NCBI RefSeq assembly: GCF_004000785.1
Contig: NZ_BILX01000027.1
Span: 20,324-84,323 of the forward strand
Direction: 5' to 3'
From: Paenibacillus ehimensis NBRC 15659
Lineage (GTDB): Bacteria > Bacillota > Bacilli > Paenibacillales > NBRC-103111
Length of the DNA stretch: 64,000 bases
Each line of letters starts with the position of its first letter. The stretch's first letter is position 1. Under the pieces are notes generated by a model that was not told the origin of the DNA, searched no databases, and worked only from the letters and a program-made list of their open reading frames with translations. Made by a program: the position numbers and the translations under genes. Positions 16,006 to 24,916 of this stretch are shown here, one piece after another.

Positions 16006-16452
16006 ATGAAATTTTTGGAGAGGGAACTCATCGGTCTCGATGTGGAGGTGCAATCGGCGGAGGACGCGATTCGGGCCGCAGGCTCGCTGCTCGTCAGCGG
16101 GGGAGCGGCAGACGCCTCCTACGTCGACGCGATGGTACAGGCGTACGGGGACAAGGGGCCATACTTCGTGCTCGCGCCGCACATCGCCTTGCCGCATGCG
16201 AAAGCCGAGGATGGCGTCCATGAGGCGTCCGTCGCTTTCGTCCGCTTGAAACGGCCGGTCGTGTTCGGCCATCAAACGAACGATCCGGTGGATCTGGTCT
16301 TCGCGCTCGGCTCGGCCTCCAACGCCGACCATATCGCCTTGCTGCGCAGGCTGACGCTGCTTCTGAACGACCCGAGCCATGTGCAGTGCTTCAGAGAAGC
16401 CACAAGCCCGGACGACATCGAAAACATGATCTTAAGGAGGAACGAAGTATGA
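16006..16452 (+). CDS. PTS sugar transporter subunit IIA
   Basis: A 148-residue EIIA of the mannitol/fructose/ascorbate type. The phospho-acceptor His64 is in PHIALPHAKAEDG. It receives phosphate from HPr and passes it to the EIIB encoded next. ATG 16006 follows GGAGGAGAG. The start of EIIB overlaps its stop by four bases. It is similar in fold to the EIIA domain of the regulator upstream. Confidence 0.93.
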   Translation: MKFLERELIGLDVEVQSAEDAIRAAGSLLVSGGAADASYVDAMVQAYGDKGPYFVLAPHIALPHAKAEDGVHEASVAFVRLKRPVVFGHQTNDPVDLVFALGSASNADHIALLRRLTLLLNDPSHVQCFREATSPDDIENMILRRNEV

Positions 16453-16712
16453 AAATCTTGTGTGTTTGCGGTTTAGGTCAAGGAACGAGCCTTATTTTGC
16501 GAATGAACGTGGAAAGCGTGCTGAGGGAATTGGGTGTGAGCGCGGATGTGGAGCATACGGACGTTTCTTCAGCATCGGGCATGTCCGTCGACCATATCAT
16601 CACCAGCAACGAGCTGGCGCAAAGCCTGCAGGGGCACTCCGCCAATATCGTCATCGTGAACAACTATTTCGATCTGAACGAAATTAAGGAGAAATTGAAA
16701 GGCACCATCTAA
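16449..16712 (+). CDS. PTS sugar transporter subunit IIB (UlaB-like)
   Basis: An 87-residue EIIB. The phosphorylation loop is CGLGQGTSL with Cys7, as in the lactose/ascorbate/galactitol class. It donates phosphate to the sugar bound by EIIC. The ATGA overlap with the IIA gene indicates coupled translation. Confidence 0.93.
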   Translation: MKILCVCGLGQGTSLILRMNVESVLRELGVSADVEHTDVSSASGMSVDHIITSNELAQSLQGHSANIVIVNNYFDLNEIKEKLKGTI

Positions 16713-16732
16713 TCCTTAAAGGGGGATTTCAC

Positions 16733-18028
16733 ATGGAAGTCATTTTTTGGATTGCGACCAACGTCTTCGGCACGCCGGCCATTTTGCTCGGATTCATCGT
16801 GCTGGTCGGTCTCCTGCTTCAGAAAAAGACGACAAGCCAGGTGATCAGCGGGACGTTCAAGGCGGTCATCGGCTTCCTCGTTATCGGAGCGGGAGCAGGG
16901 GTCATCGTCAACGCGCTCAACGTGTTCGAGCCGATGTGGAAGGAGGTGTTCGGGCTGCAAGCCGAATCGCTCGGCCAGTTTATGGGGCAGCAGACGTTCA
17001 ACTCCAAATTCGGCAGCGCGGTCACGCTGGCGATGTTCATTGGCTTTTTGATCAACGTCCTGCTCGCGCGGTTCACGAAGTTCAAGTTCATTTACTTGAC
17101 CGGTCACATGATGTTCTGGACATCAAGCGTATTCGCCGGCATCGTGGTTCATTCGGCGGGCAACGTTTCTTTCGGCAAGCTGGTCTTATTCCTCTCCGTT
17201 ATTCTTGGTCTGTATTGGACACTGCAGCCTGCGCTCACCCAGCCGTTCGTCCGTAAAATTACGGGCAACGACAACATCGCCCTCGGGCATACGTCGGCGT
17301 CGGTTGCGCTGCTTGGCGCGCTGCTCGGCAAATGGTTCGGGAACAAAGAGAACGATGCGGAAAAAATCAAAGTGCCGAAGGGCTTCGAGTTTCTGCGCGA
17401 TTCCAACGTCATTACGGCGCTCAGCATGGGGCTCCTGTTTCTGGTCGGCGCGATCGTCGTCGTCCTGAAAGACACGCCGGGCGCGAAAGAGCTGGTCGCC
17501 AAAGCGGGCGAGCAAAACTTCATCATCTACGCGCTGCTTCAATCGCTCACGTTTGCCGGCGGGATTGCAATCGTTCTCATGGGCGTTCGGATGTTCATCG
17601 GCGAGCTGGTGCCGGCGTTTAACGGGATCGCTACGAAGCTTGTTCCCGGCGCGAAGCCTGCGCTCGATTGCCCGGTCACGTTCCCTTATGCGCCGAATGC
17701 CGTCATTCTCGGGTTTATGGGAGCCTTTGTCGGAGCCTTGATCTGGCTCGTCGTTCTCGGCAACACCGTCGCTTACATTTTTGTGCCGACGATGATCGTG
17801 CTGTTCTTCCACGGCGCGACGGCGGGCGTCTTCGGCAATGCAACCGGGGGAGCGCGCGGTGCGGTGCTCGGCGGCTTTGCCACCGCAACGGTCGTTGCCT
17901 GGGGCCAGTACGCCATGGTCAAATTTTTCATCGCATCGACGATTCCGGATACGGCCATGTGGGCGGCAGACTCCGACATGTTTATTATCGGGCCGATCAT
18001 CAGTTTTCTTGCGAAGCTGCTGTTTTAA
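16733..18028 (+). CDS. PTS sugar transporter subunit IIC (UlaA/SgaT family)
   Basis: A 431-residue membrane protein with about ten hydrophobic segments. Diagnostic UlaA-family stretches are LTGHMMF, LGLYWTLQP, GVRMFIGELVPAFNGI, KLVPGAKPALDCP and APNAVILGFMGAF. UlaA translocates L-ascorbate during phosphorylation. The genes around this one differ from the ula operon (no UlaG, UlaD, UlaE or UlaF), so the substrate is more likely another sugar acid or lactone. AAGGGGG precedes the ATG. Confidence 0.92.
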   Translation: MEVIFWIATNVFGTPAILLGFIVLVGLLLQKKTTSQVISGTFKAVIGFLVIGAGAGVIVNALNVFEPMWKEVFGLQAESLGQFMGQQTFNSKFGSAVTLAMFIGFLINVLLARFTKFKFIYLTGHMMFWTSSVFAGIVVHSAGNVSFGKLVLFLSVILGLYWTLQPALTQPFVRKITGNDNIALGHTSASVALLGALLGKWFGNKENDAEKIKVPKGFEFLRDSNVITALSMGLLFLVGAIVVVLKDTPGAKELVAKAGEQNFIIYALLQSLTFAGGIAIVLMGVRMFIGELVPAFNGIATKLVPGAKPALDCPVTFPYAPNAVILGFMGAFVGALIWLVVLGNTVAYIFVPTMIVLFFHGATAGVFGNATGGARGAVLGGFATATVVAWGQYAMVKFFIASTIPDTAMWAADSDMFIIGPIISFLAKLLF

Positions 18029-18093
18029 TCAAAATCGCCATTCGGCCTCAGCCGGTTCGCCGGACGAGGTGCGGATAAGGAGGTCACAGAGAG

Positions 18094-19086
18094 ATGAGTT
18101 TCGTTCGGACTTTGCGTGGAGATATCCCTAAGGACCAGCTCGGGTTTACGTATTCCCACGAGCATATCGTTTGCCGCCCGGCATTCTGGGCGGAGCGGGG
18201 AGAAAACGACCTGCTGCTGGATGACAAGGAAAAATCGAAGCTGGACGTGCTGGACTTCAAATGCCACGGCGGGCAAACGATCGTCGATGCCACGGCCGTC
18301 GATTACGGACGCGACGTCGAGGCGGTGTACGCGATCATGGAAGAAACCGGCGTTCAGATCGTCGGCACGGCAGGCTTCAACAAAAGCTTTCTGTGGAACG
18401 CCAAAGTGAAGGAAGAGCTGAAGCCGATCATCGGCAATTACAACACGTACTACGAGTGGATCGATGCGAAAAGCATCAACGAGCTGGCGGATTTCGTTAT
18501 CCGCGAAGTGGAGGAAGGACTGGAAGGAACGCCGTTCAAGGGCGGTCAAGTGAAATTCGGCACCGGCTACAACCGGATTACGCCGCTGGAGGAGAAGACG
18601 CTGCGGGCCGTCGCCCGCGCGCATCACGAGACGAAAGCGCCGGTCCACTCCCATACGGAGGTCGGCACGATGGGTCTGGAACAGATCGAGCTGCTGCGGA
18701 GCGAGAACGTGAATCTGGCCTATGTCAGCTTCGGCCACATGGACCGCAATCCCGATCCGTATTACCACGAGCAAATGGCGAAAACCGGCGCCTATCTGTG
18801 CTTTGACGGCATTGCCAAAATCAAATACGCGCCGGAAAGCACCCGGATTCATCTCCTGCTGGAGCTGGTGCGCAAAGGGTACGAGAACCAGATTTTGATC
18901 AGCGGGGATACGGCCCGGAAAACGTACTACAAGCACTACGATTACGGGCTCGGCTTGGAATATATCATTGCCAAATGGGTGCCGCGCTTTATCGACGAGG
19001 CGAACAAAGCCGGGTTCGACGGCGACAAGCTCGTGGAAAAGTTTTTCGTGACGAATCCGGCGAACTGCTTCGCCTTTAAACGGTGA
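18094..19086 (+). CDS. Phosphotriesterase-family (Php-like) metallohydrolase, possible phospho-lactonase
   Basis: A 330-residue amidohydrolase-fold enzyme. Metal ligands match the PTE family: His22 and His24 (SHEHIV), a carboxylated Lys154 (GGQVKFGTGYN), His187 (HSHTE), His215 (GHMDRN) and Asp272 (ISGDTARK). COG1735 relatives beside PTS genes, such as Lmo2620 and Bh0225, were characterised as phospho-furanose lactonases. By analogy this enzyme may open a 5-phosphorylated sugar lactone made by the PTS. That is inference from family and context. AAGGAGG precedes the ATG. Confidence 0.85.
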   Translation: MSFVRTLRGDIPKDQLGFTYSHEHIVCRPAFWAERGENDLLLDDKEKSKLDVLDFKCHGGQTIVDATAVDYGRDVEAVYAIMEETGVQIVGTAGFNKSFLWNAKVKEELKPIIGNYNTYYEWIDAKSINELADFVIREVEEGLEGTPFKGGQVKFGTGYNRITPLEEKTLRAVARAHHETKAPVHSHTEVGTMGLEQIELLRSENVNLAYVSFGHMDRNPDPYYHEQMAKTGAYLCFDGIAKIKYAPESTRIHLLLELVRKGYENQILISGDTARKTYYKHYDYGLGLEYIIAKWVPRFIDEANKAGFDGDKLVEKFFVTNPANCFAFKR

Positions 19087-19098
19087 GGAGGGGCGGCC

Positions 19099-19839
19099 AT
19101 GCAGCTGCAATACGAAAATTCGTTCGACGTCAAAGAGAAAATCGTCCGGGCGCAGGCTGCGATTCTGCCGATCGGTGCTGTGGAAGCGCACGGGCCCCAT
19201 CTTCCGCTCGGGACGGACAATCTGCTGGCAGAGCGGATGGCCGCCAAGCTCGCCGAACGGACCGGCAGCTTCGTGCTGCCGACGATGCCTTACGGCCAGG
19301 TATGGAGCCTGCGGAATTTTCCGGGCAGCATCAACGTGTCCAACGAGGCGCTGATCGCCTTGCTGAACGATATCGGGGAAAGCTTATTCCGGCAAGGCTT
19401 CCGCATCTTCGTTATGCTGAACGGCCATCTCGGCAACGCCACGGCCTTGAAGGAAGCGGCCCGCAAGCTGGCGGAACGGGTGCCGGAGCTCACGGTCTAT
19501 TATTTCTTTTATCCCGGTGTCAAAGACATTACGGCGCAGGTCCGCGAGTCTTCGAGCAGCCATGCTTCGTATTTTCACGCTTGCGAGATTGAAACCTCGT
19601 ACATGCTGTATCTGGCCGGCGAGCATGTCGACATGAGCCGGGCGATTTGCGACATTCCCGACATCGGCGTAGAGGCCGACTGTACGCCTACCCCGTGGGA
19701 GACGTTCACCTCGTCCGCCGTCCTCGGCGACGCCACGTTGGCTACCGCGGAGAAAGGGCGGGCCATCCTGGAGACGAGTCTTGACGTCATGACCCGTATC
19801 GTGAACGATGCCAAGAAGCGGCATCAACCCACACCCTAA
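19099..19839 (+). CDS. Creatininase family amidohydrolase
   Basis: A 246-residue protein with the creatininase signature GAVEAHGPHLPLGTDN (metal ligands Glu29, His31, Asp40), then NGHLGNATA and ACEIETSYM. The family hydrolyses cyclic amides or formamides (creatinine, FAPy intermediates) with two metal ions, and several members act on other ring amides or lactones. Only 12 bp follow the Php-like gene and AGGAGG precedes the start. It likely acts on the same pathway as the Php-like hydrolase; the substrate is unknown. Confidence 0.85.
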   Translation: MQLQYENSFDVKEKIVRAQAAILPIGAVEAHGPHLPLGTDNLLAERMAAKLAERTGSFVLPTMPYGQVWSLRNFPGSINVSNEALIALLNDIGESLFRQGFRIFVMLNGHLGNATALKEAARKLAERVPELTVYYFFYPGVKDITAQVRESSSSHASYFHACEIETSYMLYLAGEHVDMSRAICDIPDIGVEADCTPTPWETFTSSAVLGDATLATAEKGRAILETSLDVMTRIVNDAKKRHQPTP

Positions 19840-19861
19840 AGAAAAGCAGGTGAAGGCAGCA

Positions 19862-20596
19862 ATGATCCAAACGTATTTCAATCATATCCGGCGCATGCTG
19901 AATCTAGTGGAAACGACCGAAACGGCCGCCATGCGTCAGGCTGCGGAGCGGACGGCCGACTGCATCATCGGCGGAGGCGTCGTTCATTTGTTCGGCTGCG
20001 GCCACTCGCATATTTTGACGGAGGAAGTGTTCTACCGCGCAGGCGGTCTGGTCCCGATCCGGCCGATCTTCGTGGAGCCGCTCATGCTGCACGAAGGGGC
20101 GGTCCGCTCCTCAGAGCTGGAAAGGCAGAACGGACTGGCAAGCACGTTTATGGAGGAGCAGGACATCCGTCCCGGCGAGGTCGCGTTCGTGCTGTCCACT
20201 TCGGGACGCAATCCGGTTCCGGTCGACGTCGTGCTGGCAGCGAAGGAAAAAGGCGCCTTTACGATCGGCATCACCTCGCTGGAGTATTCGCAAAGCCAGC
20301 CTTCGCGGCATACGAGCGGCAAGCACTTGTACGATGCCGTAGATTTGGTCATTAACAATTATGCGGTCAAAGGCGATGCGGTGTTGAAGCATCCGGACAT
20401 TCCGATTCCGTTCACCCCGACGTCCACGGTGATCGGAGCGGCGCTGCTCAATGCCGTGCTGGCCTCGGCCATCGAACGGATGGCAGAGCGAGGGTTCCAG
20501 CCGCCGGTCTTCCTAAGCGGCAACATCGACGGAGCCGACCGCCACAATGCCGCCTTGATCGAACGGTACAAAGAACGTATCCCGCTATTGAAGTAA
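19862..20596 (+). CDS. SIS-domain phosphosugar-binding protein
   Basis: A 244-residue protein of the UPF0309 type. The sugar isomerase (SIS) domain shows LFGCGHSH near the N-terminus and FVLSTSGRNPVPVDVVLAAKEKGA in the middle. SIS proteins bind or isomerise phosphosugars, often aminosugars. The start at 19862 follows AGGTGAAGG. In this operon it probably isomerises or deaminates the phosphosugar released by the preceding hydrolases. Neither substrate nor reaction can be assigned. Confidence 0.85.
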   Translation: MIQTYFNHIRRMLNLVETTETAAMRQAAERTADCIIGGGVVHLFGCGHSHILTEEVFYRAGGLVPIRPIFVEPLMLHEGAVRSSELERQNGLASTFMEEQDIRPGEVAFVLSTSGRNPVPVDVVLAAKEKGAFTIGITSLEYSQSQPSRHTSGKHLYDAVDLVINNYAVKGDAVLKHPDIPIPFTPTSTVIGAALLNAVLASAIERMAERGFQPPVFLSGNIDGADRHNAALIERYKERIPLLK

Positions 20597-20646
20597 TTAA
20601 TATCCTATTAAATATATAAAGATTATAGGTTAGGAGGTAGTGCCGC

Positions 20647-20916
20647 ATGGTGGCGAAAGAGATAATCATACGAAACGAACAAGGTTTTCATGTCCGGCCG
20701 GCCCAGCTGTTCGTAGACAAGGCCAACGAGTTTCGGTCGGACCTCAAGGTGCGCAGCGAGAGCGGTGAAGAAGCCGACGGAAAAAGCATGCTGGACCTGA
20801 TGACCCTCGGATTGGAGCAAGGCGCCCGCATCGTTTTGGAAGCAAGCGGCGAGGACGAACAGGAATGCCTGCAAGCGTTGGCCGAGCTGATCGAAAGCAA
20901 GTTCGGTGAATCGTGA
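20647..20916 (+). CDS. HPr family phosphocarrier protein, operon-dedicated
   Basis: An 89-residue HPr. His15 lies in EQGFHVRPA and the regulatory serine region is GKSMLDLMTLG (Ser47). It carries phosphate from Enzyme I to EIIA. Ser47 and the nearby residues resemble the HPr kinase site, so it might also take part in catabolite repression. The stop overlaps the start of the Enzyme I gene. A housekeeping ptsHI pair is expected elsewhere in the genome, which would make this a dedicated second copy. Confidence 0.92.
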   Translation: MVAKEIIIRNEQGFHVRPAQLFVDKANEFRSDLKVRSESGEEADGKSMLDLMTLGLEQGARIVLEASGEDEQECLQALAELIESKFGES

Positions 20917-22661
20917 TGAGGGAGCAGCGGATTTCAGGCATCGGCGTGTCGGAAGGCGTACGGATCGGAAGCGCGCTGCGATATTCGCCGGTCCCGGCGG
21001 CAGGCATGGAGCCGGAGCGCGAAAGCATCGGTCCGGATGAGGTGACGGCGGAAACGGCAAGGCTGCGTCAGGCGAAGGAGGCCTGCGCGTCGGAGCTTCA
21101 AGCTATGGTGGAGCGGACGAAGCGGACGCTCGGCGAAGACAAGGCGGGAATTATTGCGGGCCAGCTGCGGTTTCTGGACGATCCCAAGTTTTATCCGGCG
21201 ATGGAACGGAAGATCGCGGAGCTGCATGTACCGGCGGACAAAGCGGTCCGGGAGGTGACCGAATTTTACGCGGCGCGGCTGGAAAGCATGGCCAACGAAT
21301 ACATGCGGGAGCGCGCGACGGATATTCGGGATATCGGAGGCCGCTTGCTGTCCAGCTTGCGCGGAGGGACTTCGGTCAGGCTCTCGGACCTGCGTGAGCC
21401 CGTCATTCTGGTCGCCGACGATCTGGCGCCGTCGGATACGGTGCAGCTTGATCCGCGCGTTGTCCTGGCTTTCGTCACGCGGGTCGGCGGGAAGACGTCG
21501 CATACGGCGATTTTGGCCCGGTCGCTGGGCATTCCTGCGGTTGTCGGAGCGGGCAACGCGTTGGACGCCGTCCGGGACGGCGAGACGCTGGTCGTCGACG
21601 GGCGCGCAGGCCTGTGCGTCCGCAACCCGGAGGCCGCCTACCTTCGGCAGGCGGCGGAGCTGCAGGAGCAGGAGCGCGAGCTTAGGGACGAGCTTGAGGC
21701 GTTCCGCTTCCGCCCGGCGGTCACCGCGGACGGCCAGCGGGTGGAGCTGGCCGCCAATATCGGCACCGTTCCGGAGGCCGAGGCGGCCGCGCATGCCGAC
21801 GCGGACGGCATTGGGCTGTACCGGACGGAATTCCTGTTCATGGGCGCGTCCCGGCTTCCGGACGAAGAAGAGCAGTATGCTGCCTACAGGCAAGCTGCGG
21901 AAGCGATGGCAGGTCGTCCCGTCATCATCCGTACGCTTGACATCGGCGGAGACAAGGAGCTTCCGGCGCTCGAGCTGCCCAAAGAGACGAACCCGTTTCT
22001 CGGCTATCGCGCCATCCGGATCGGCCTCGATCGTCCCGAGCTGCTGAGAACGCAGCTCAGAGCGATTTTGCGGGCCAGCGCGCACGGCAGCGTCAAGATC
22101 ATGTTTCCGATGATCTCCAGTATGGACGAATGGAGAAAGGCGAAAGGGGCGGCGCACGAGGCAATGGAGGAGCTGCGCCGCGAGGGCGTCGATTTCGACC
22201 GGAACGTCGAGCTGGGCATCATGGTCGAGGTTCCGTCCACGGCGGTAATGGCCGACAGCTTTGCGCGCGAGGTCGATTTCTTCAGCATCGGAACGAACGA
22301 TCTCGTCCAGTACACGCTGGCTGTCGACCGGATGAACGAGAAGGTTGCGGAGCTGTACGATTATTTCCACCCGGCGGTGCTTGAGCTGATTCGCCGGGTG
22401 ATCGAAGCCGCCCGCCGGCACGGCAAGTGGGCGGGGATGTGCGGCGGCATGGCGGGCGACCCGCTGGCGGCGCCGCTCCTGCTCGGACTCGGTCTTGACG
22501 AGTGGAGCATGGAAACGGGGGCGCTGCCGAAGGTGAAGCGCGCACTCGCTCAGCTGAACGCCGAGACGTGCCGGGAGCGGGCGCAGCACTGGCTGCAGCT
22601 TGCCACCGCCGACGAAGTGCGCCGCGAGCTGGAGCGCTTCCGGGCACAATTGCAAGGCTGA
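20916..22661 (+). CDS. PTS Enzyme I (phosphoenolpyruvate-protein phosphotransferase), operon-dedicated
   Basis: A 581-residue Enzyme I. The N-terminal phosphohistidine domain has GGKTSHTAILARS (His196). The C-terminal PEP-binding barrel shows GLYRTEFLFMG, GTNDLVQYTLAVDRMN and the catalytic CGGMAGDP. It takes phosphate from PEP and hands it to HPr. ATG 20916 overlaps the HPr stop in TGATG; a GTG three bases upstream is an alternative. Length is normal for the family (570-580). It closes the operon, and a terminator follows at 22701. Confidence 0.93.
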   Translation: MREQRISGIGVSEGVRIGSALRYSPVPAAGMEPERESIGPDEVTAETARLRQAKEACASELQAMVERTKRTLGEDKAGIIAGQLRFLDDPKFYPAMERKIAELHVPADKAVREVTEFYAARLESMANEYMRERATDIRDIGGRLLSSLRGGTSVRLSDLREPVILVADDLAPSDTVQLDPRVVLAFVTRVGGKTSHTAILARSLGIPAVVGAGNALDAVRDGETLVVDGRAGLCVRNPEAAYLRQAAELQEQERELRDELEAFRFRPAVTADGQRVELAANIGTVPEAEAAAHADADGIGLYRTEFLFMGASRLPDEEEQYAAYRQAAEAMAGRPVIIRTLDIGGDKELPALELPKETNPFLGYRAIRIGLDRPELLRTQLRAILRASAHGSVKIMFPMISSMDEWRKAKGAAHEAMEELRREGVDFDRNVELGIMVEVPSTAVMADSFAREVDFFSIGTNDLVQYTLAVDRMNEKVAELYDYFHPAVLELIRRVIEAARRHGKWAGMCGGMAGDPLAAPLLLGLGLDEWSMETGALPKVKRALAQLNAETCRERAQHWLQLATADEVRRELERFRAQLQG

Positions 22662-22700
22662 ACTGTCGCTAGTGGCGAAAGCTGTTGAAAATATTATTTT

Positions 22701-22752
22701 GAGGACGTATCCCCAAGCTGCGGAAATGCGCGGGGAACGTCCTCTTTTTTTC
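22701..22752 (+). terminator. Terminator of the PTS operon
   Basis: GAGGACGT-A-TCCCC pairs with GGGG-A-ACGTCCTC and is followed by T residues (TTTTTTT), 39 bp after the Enzyme I stop. Confidence 0.85.
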
Positions 22753-22787
22753 GAGACGGCGCGTTAGCGGGCGCTGTGTTTTTTGGA

Positions 22788-22838
22788 TTGACAAACCGCA
22801 ATAGAGCAAGATAAGATAACTAATAGTAATAATTACGA
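22788..22838 (+). promoter_or_regulatory. Promoter overlapped by a Zur-box-like palindrome
   Basis: TTGACA (22788-22793) and TAAGAT (22812-22817) are 18 bp apart. The 15-mer TAGTAATAATTACGA (22824-22838) begins where transcription should start. It matches the Bacillus Zur core TCGTAATnATTACGA at 14 of 15 positions and fits a Fur box less well. Repression of the ABC importer when zinc is plentiful is the simplest reading. Confidence 0.6.
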
Positions 22839-22929
22839 ATTACAAACGTTAATATGCTTCCGAGCTTGTTTCAGGGATATGGATTTAATTAGGACGAGCT
22901 GACGAAGTATGCTTTAACATCGGTTTTAA

Positions 22930-22944
22930 TCGTAATTATTATCC
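22930..22944 (+). promoter_or_regulatory. Second Zur/Fur-like half-perfect box
   Basis: TCGTAATTATTATCC has a perfect Zur left half and a right half closer to Fur. It lies about 106 bp downstream of the first box and 40 bp before the permease gene. Two boxes could allow looping or graded control. Confidence 0.45.
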
Positions 22945-22984
22945 TTTATTTCGTCGGTCCGCGGCAGCACAGAGAGTGGTGAAC

Positions 22985-23917
22985 ATGATAGCTTATTTTT
23001 TGCGGCGGGTGCTGCATATGATTCCGGTATTCATCGGCGTCACTTGTATAACCTTTGCGCTCATGAATTTGACCCCGGGCGATCCTGCTGAAATTATGCT
23101 GCGCGGAGCATCGGGCGTGCAGCCTTCGCAAGAAGCGATTGAGGCGGCCAGAGAAGCGATGGGTTTGAACGCCCCCGTGTACAAGCAATATGCAGCTTGG
23201 TTATGGCGGGTGCTTCATCTGGATCTTGGCCGTTCGTACAGCACCGATCTCCCGGTTTGGCAGGAGCTGACGGACAGGCTTCCGGCGACACTGCTGCTCG
23301 CTATGTGGGCGCTTGTGGCGATGCTGGCCATCTCGCTTCCCTTAGGAATCGGTTCTGCACTGTACCCGCATTCGTGGGTGGACCGATTGGCAAGAATCGT
23401 CGCGATGCTGGGCGTTTCGATGCCGGGCTATTGGCTCGGTCTGCTGCTTGTTTATTACGGCTCGGTCAAGCTTAAGCTGTTTCCGGTGATCGGCATGGAC
23501 GGTTTCCGGAGTGTGGTGCTGCCTGCGCTCACACTTGGGATCGGCATGGCGGGCCACTATATCAGAGTAATTCGCTCCGGTCTGGTCGATGTGCTCGGCA
23601 CCGTCTATATCAAGGCGGCCAGGGCCAAAGGGTTGCAGGAAAGTCTCGTCATCGGACGGCATGCGCTTATCAATGCCCTGCTTCCGGTACTGACGATGCT
23701 GGGCATCCATATCGGGGGGCTGCTCAGCGGTTCGGTGATCGTCGAGACGATATTTTCTTGGCCGGGGGTCGGCAAATTTGCCGTCGATGCGATTTTTAAA
23801 AAAGACTTTATTGTCATTCAGGGGTATGTGCTGCTGATGGCCGTTTTCGTCGTAAGCATCAATCTGGCTGTCGATTTGTGCTACCGGATGATCGACCCGA
23901 GAATCCGGCTGCGCTGA
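22985..23917 (+). CDS. Nickel/peptide-type ABC transporter permease (NikB/DppB family)
   Basis: A 310-residue inner-membrane protein with six hydrophobic segments. It shows family features: the N-terminal MIAYFLRRVLHMIPVFIGVT, LTPGDPAE and the EAA-type loop YIKAARAKGLQESLVIGRHALINALLP. It pairs with the next permease to form the channel of a peptide/nickel importer. The ATG at 22985 is preferred; GTG codons lie six and nine bases upstream. It is the first gene of a seven-gene unit under the Zur-like boxes, which points to metal or metal-chelate uptake rather than nutrition. Confidence 0.9.
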   Translation: MIAYFLRRVLHMIPVFIGVTCITFALMNLTPGDPAEIMLRGASGVQPSQEAIEAAREAMGLNAPVYKQYAAWLWRVLHLDLGRSYSTDLPVWQELTDRLPATLLLAMWALVAMLAISLPLGIGSALYPHSWVDRLARIVAMLGVSMPGYWLGLLLVYYGSVKLKLFPVIGMDGFRSVVLPALTLGIGMAGHYIRVIRSGLVDVLGTVYIKAARAKGLQESLVIGRHALINALLPVLTMLGIHIGGLLSGSVIVETIFSWPGVGKFAVDAIFKKDFIVIQGYVLLMAVFVVSINLAVDLCYRMIDPRIRLR

Positions 23918-23989
23918 GCGGCATCGCGCAGAGAAGCGCCATATGGAAAACACAACAAGAACGCTCGAAACGAAAGGAGACCATCCGGC

Positions 23990-24811
23990 ATGAAACGGGG
24001 GCGTAAATTTCCGGGCAACGCCGCGATTTGGAGCGGCGGGCTGATTGTGGCCGCTTTTATCGCGGTCGGCATCTTTGCGCCGTATGTCGCACCCTGGGAC
24101 CCGCTGAAGGTGAATCTGGAAGTGAAGCTGGCCGGACCTTCGCCGGAGTACCCTTTCGGCACGGATCAGATGGGACGGGACATACTATCCCGTCTGATGT
24201 ACGGAACGCGTTCTTCGCTGTTTTATTCCGCCGCCGTGCTGGGTGCGACGCTTGCGGTCTCCATCCCGGTCGGAATCGCCGCCGGTTACATCGGCGGTAA
24301 AGTCGATCACATCATCATGCGGCTTATCGATATCCTGCTCGCTTTTCCAAGTCTGATTCTGTCCCTGGCGATCACAGGGATGCTGGGGCCTGGCTTGTTC
24401 AACCTGCTGCTGGCGTTCGTCTCCGTCTGGTGGGCGGGCTATGCGCGCCTTATACGCGGCATGGTGCTGCAGATCAAGGAAGAGGACTACATAACGGCGG
24501 CGCGAGCCGGGGGAGCGACACACTTGCAGATTGTGCTTCGCCATGTTCTGCCTCATGCGCTCAGCCCGATTATCGTGCTCGCTTCGGTCGAAATCGGGAC
24601 GATTATTTTGTCCGTTTCCGGCCTCTCGTTCCTCGGCCTAGGCGCCCAGCCGCCGACGCCCGAATGGGGCGCGATGCTCAACGATTCGCGGCCGTATATG
24701 CAGACCGATCCGCAGCTGATGCTTTTCCCGGGACTGACCGTGATGATCGTCGTACTCGGCTTCAATCTGGTCGGAGAGGGGCTGCGGCGGACGCTGCGGG
24801 GCACGGGATAA
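23990..24811 (+). CDS. Nickel/peptide-type ABC transporter permease (NikC/DppC family)
   Basis: A 273-residue permease with about six membrane segments. It begins with a cytoplasmic NAAIWSGGLIVAAFIAVGIFA segment, then YPFGTDQMGRDILSRLMYGTR, typical of DppC/NikC. The coupling loop is DYITAARAGGATHLQIVLRHVLPH. It forms the channel with the preceding permease. AAAGGAGA precedes the ATG. Confidence 0.92.
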   Translation: MKRGRKFPGNAAIWSGGLIVAAFIAVGIFAPYVAPWDPLKVNLEVKLAGPSPEYPFGTDQMGRDILSRLMYGTRSSLFYSAAVLGATLAVSIPVGIAAGYIGGKVDHIIMRLIDILLAFPSLILSLAITGMLGPGLFNLLLAFVSVWWAGYARLIRGMVLQIKEEDYITAARAGGATHLQIVLRHVLPHALSPIIVLASVEIGTIILSVSGLSFLGLGAQPPTPEWGAMLNDSRPYMQTDPQLMLFPGLTVMIVVLGFNLVGEGLRRTLRGTG

Positions 24812-24916
24812 GCCGGGGGCGAGGCGGAAAGGGAAGAAGGGCTGCCGTGCCCGCCTGACATAGCTTCGCAGGCACATGGCTTGAACATGACATATTTTGC
24901 GCAAGGGGGAATCGTG

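Noticed and set aside
18025..19200. 391-codon minus-strand frame opposite the Php-like gene
   Set aside because: No motifs, and it runs across the boundaries of three coupled plus-strand genes.
20934..22655. Long minus-strand frame (573 codons) opposite Enzyme I
   Set aside because: It mirrors the codon bias of the well-supported Enzyme I gene, has no family motifs and no ribosome binding site; such antisense frames are common in GC-rich DNA.
22824..22838. Reading the palindrome as a Fur box
   Set aside because: It differs from the Fur 7-1-7 consensus at four positions but from the Zur core at one. The second box is mixed, so iron control is not excluded.
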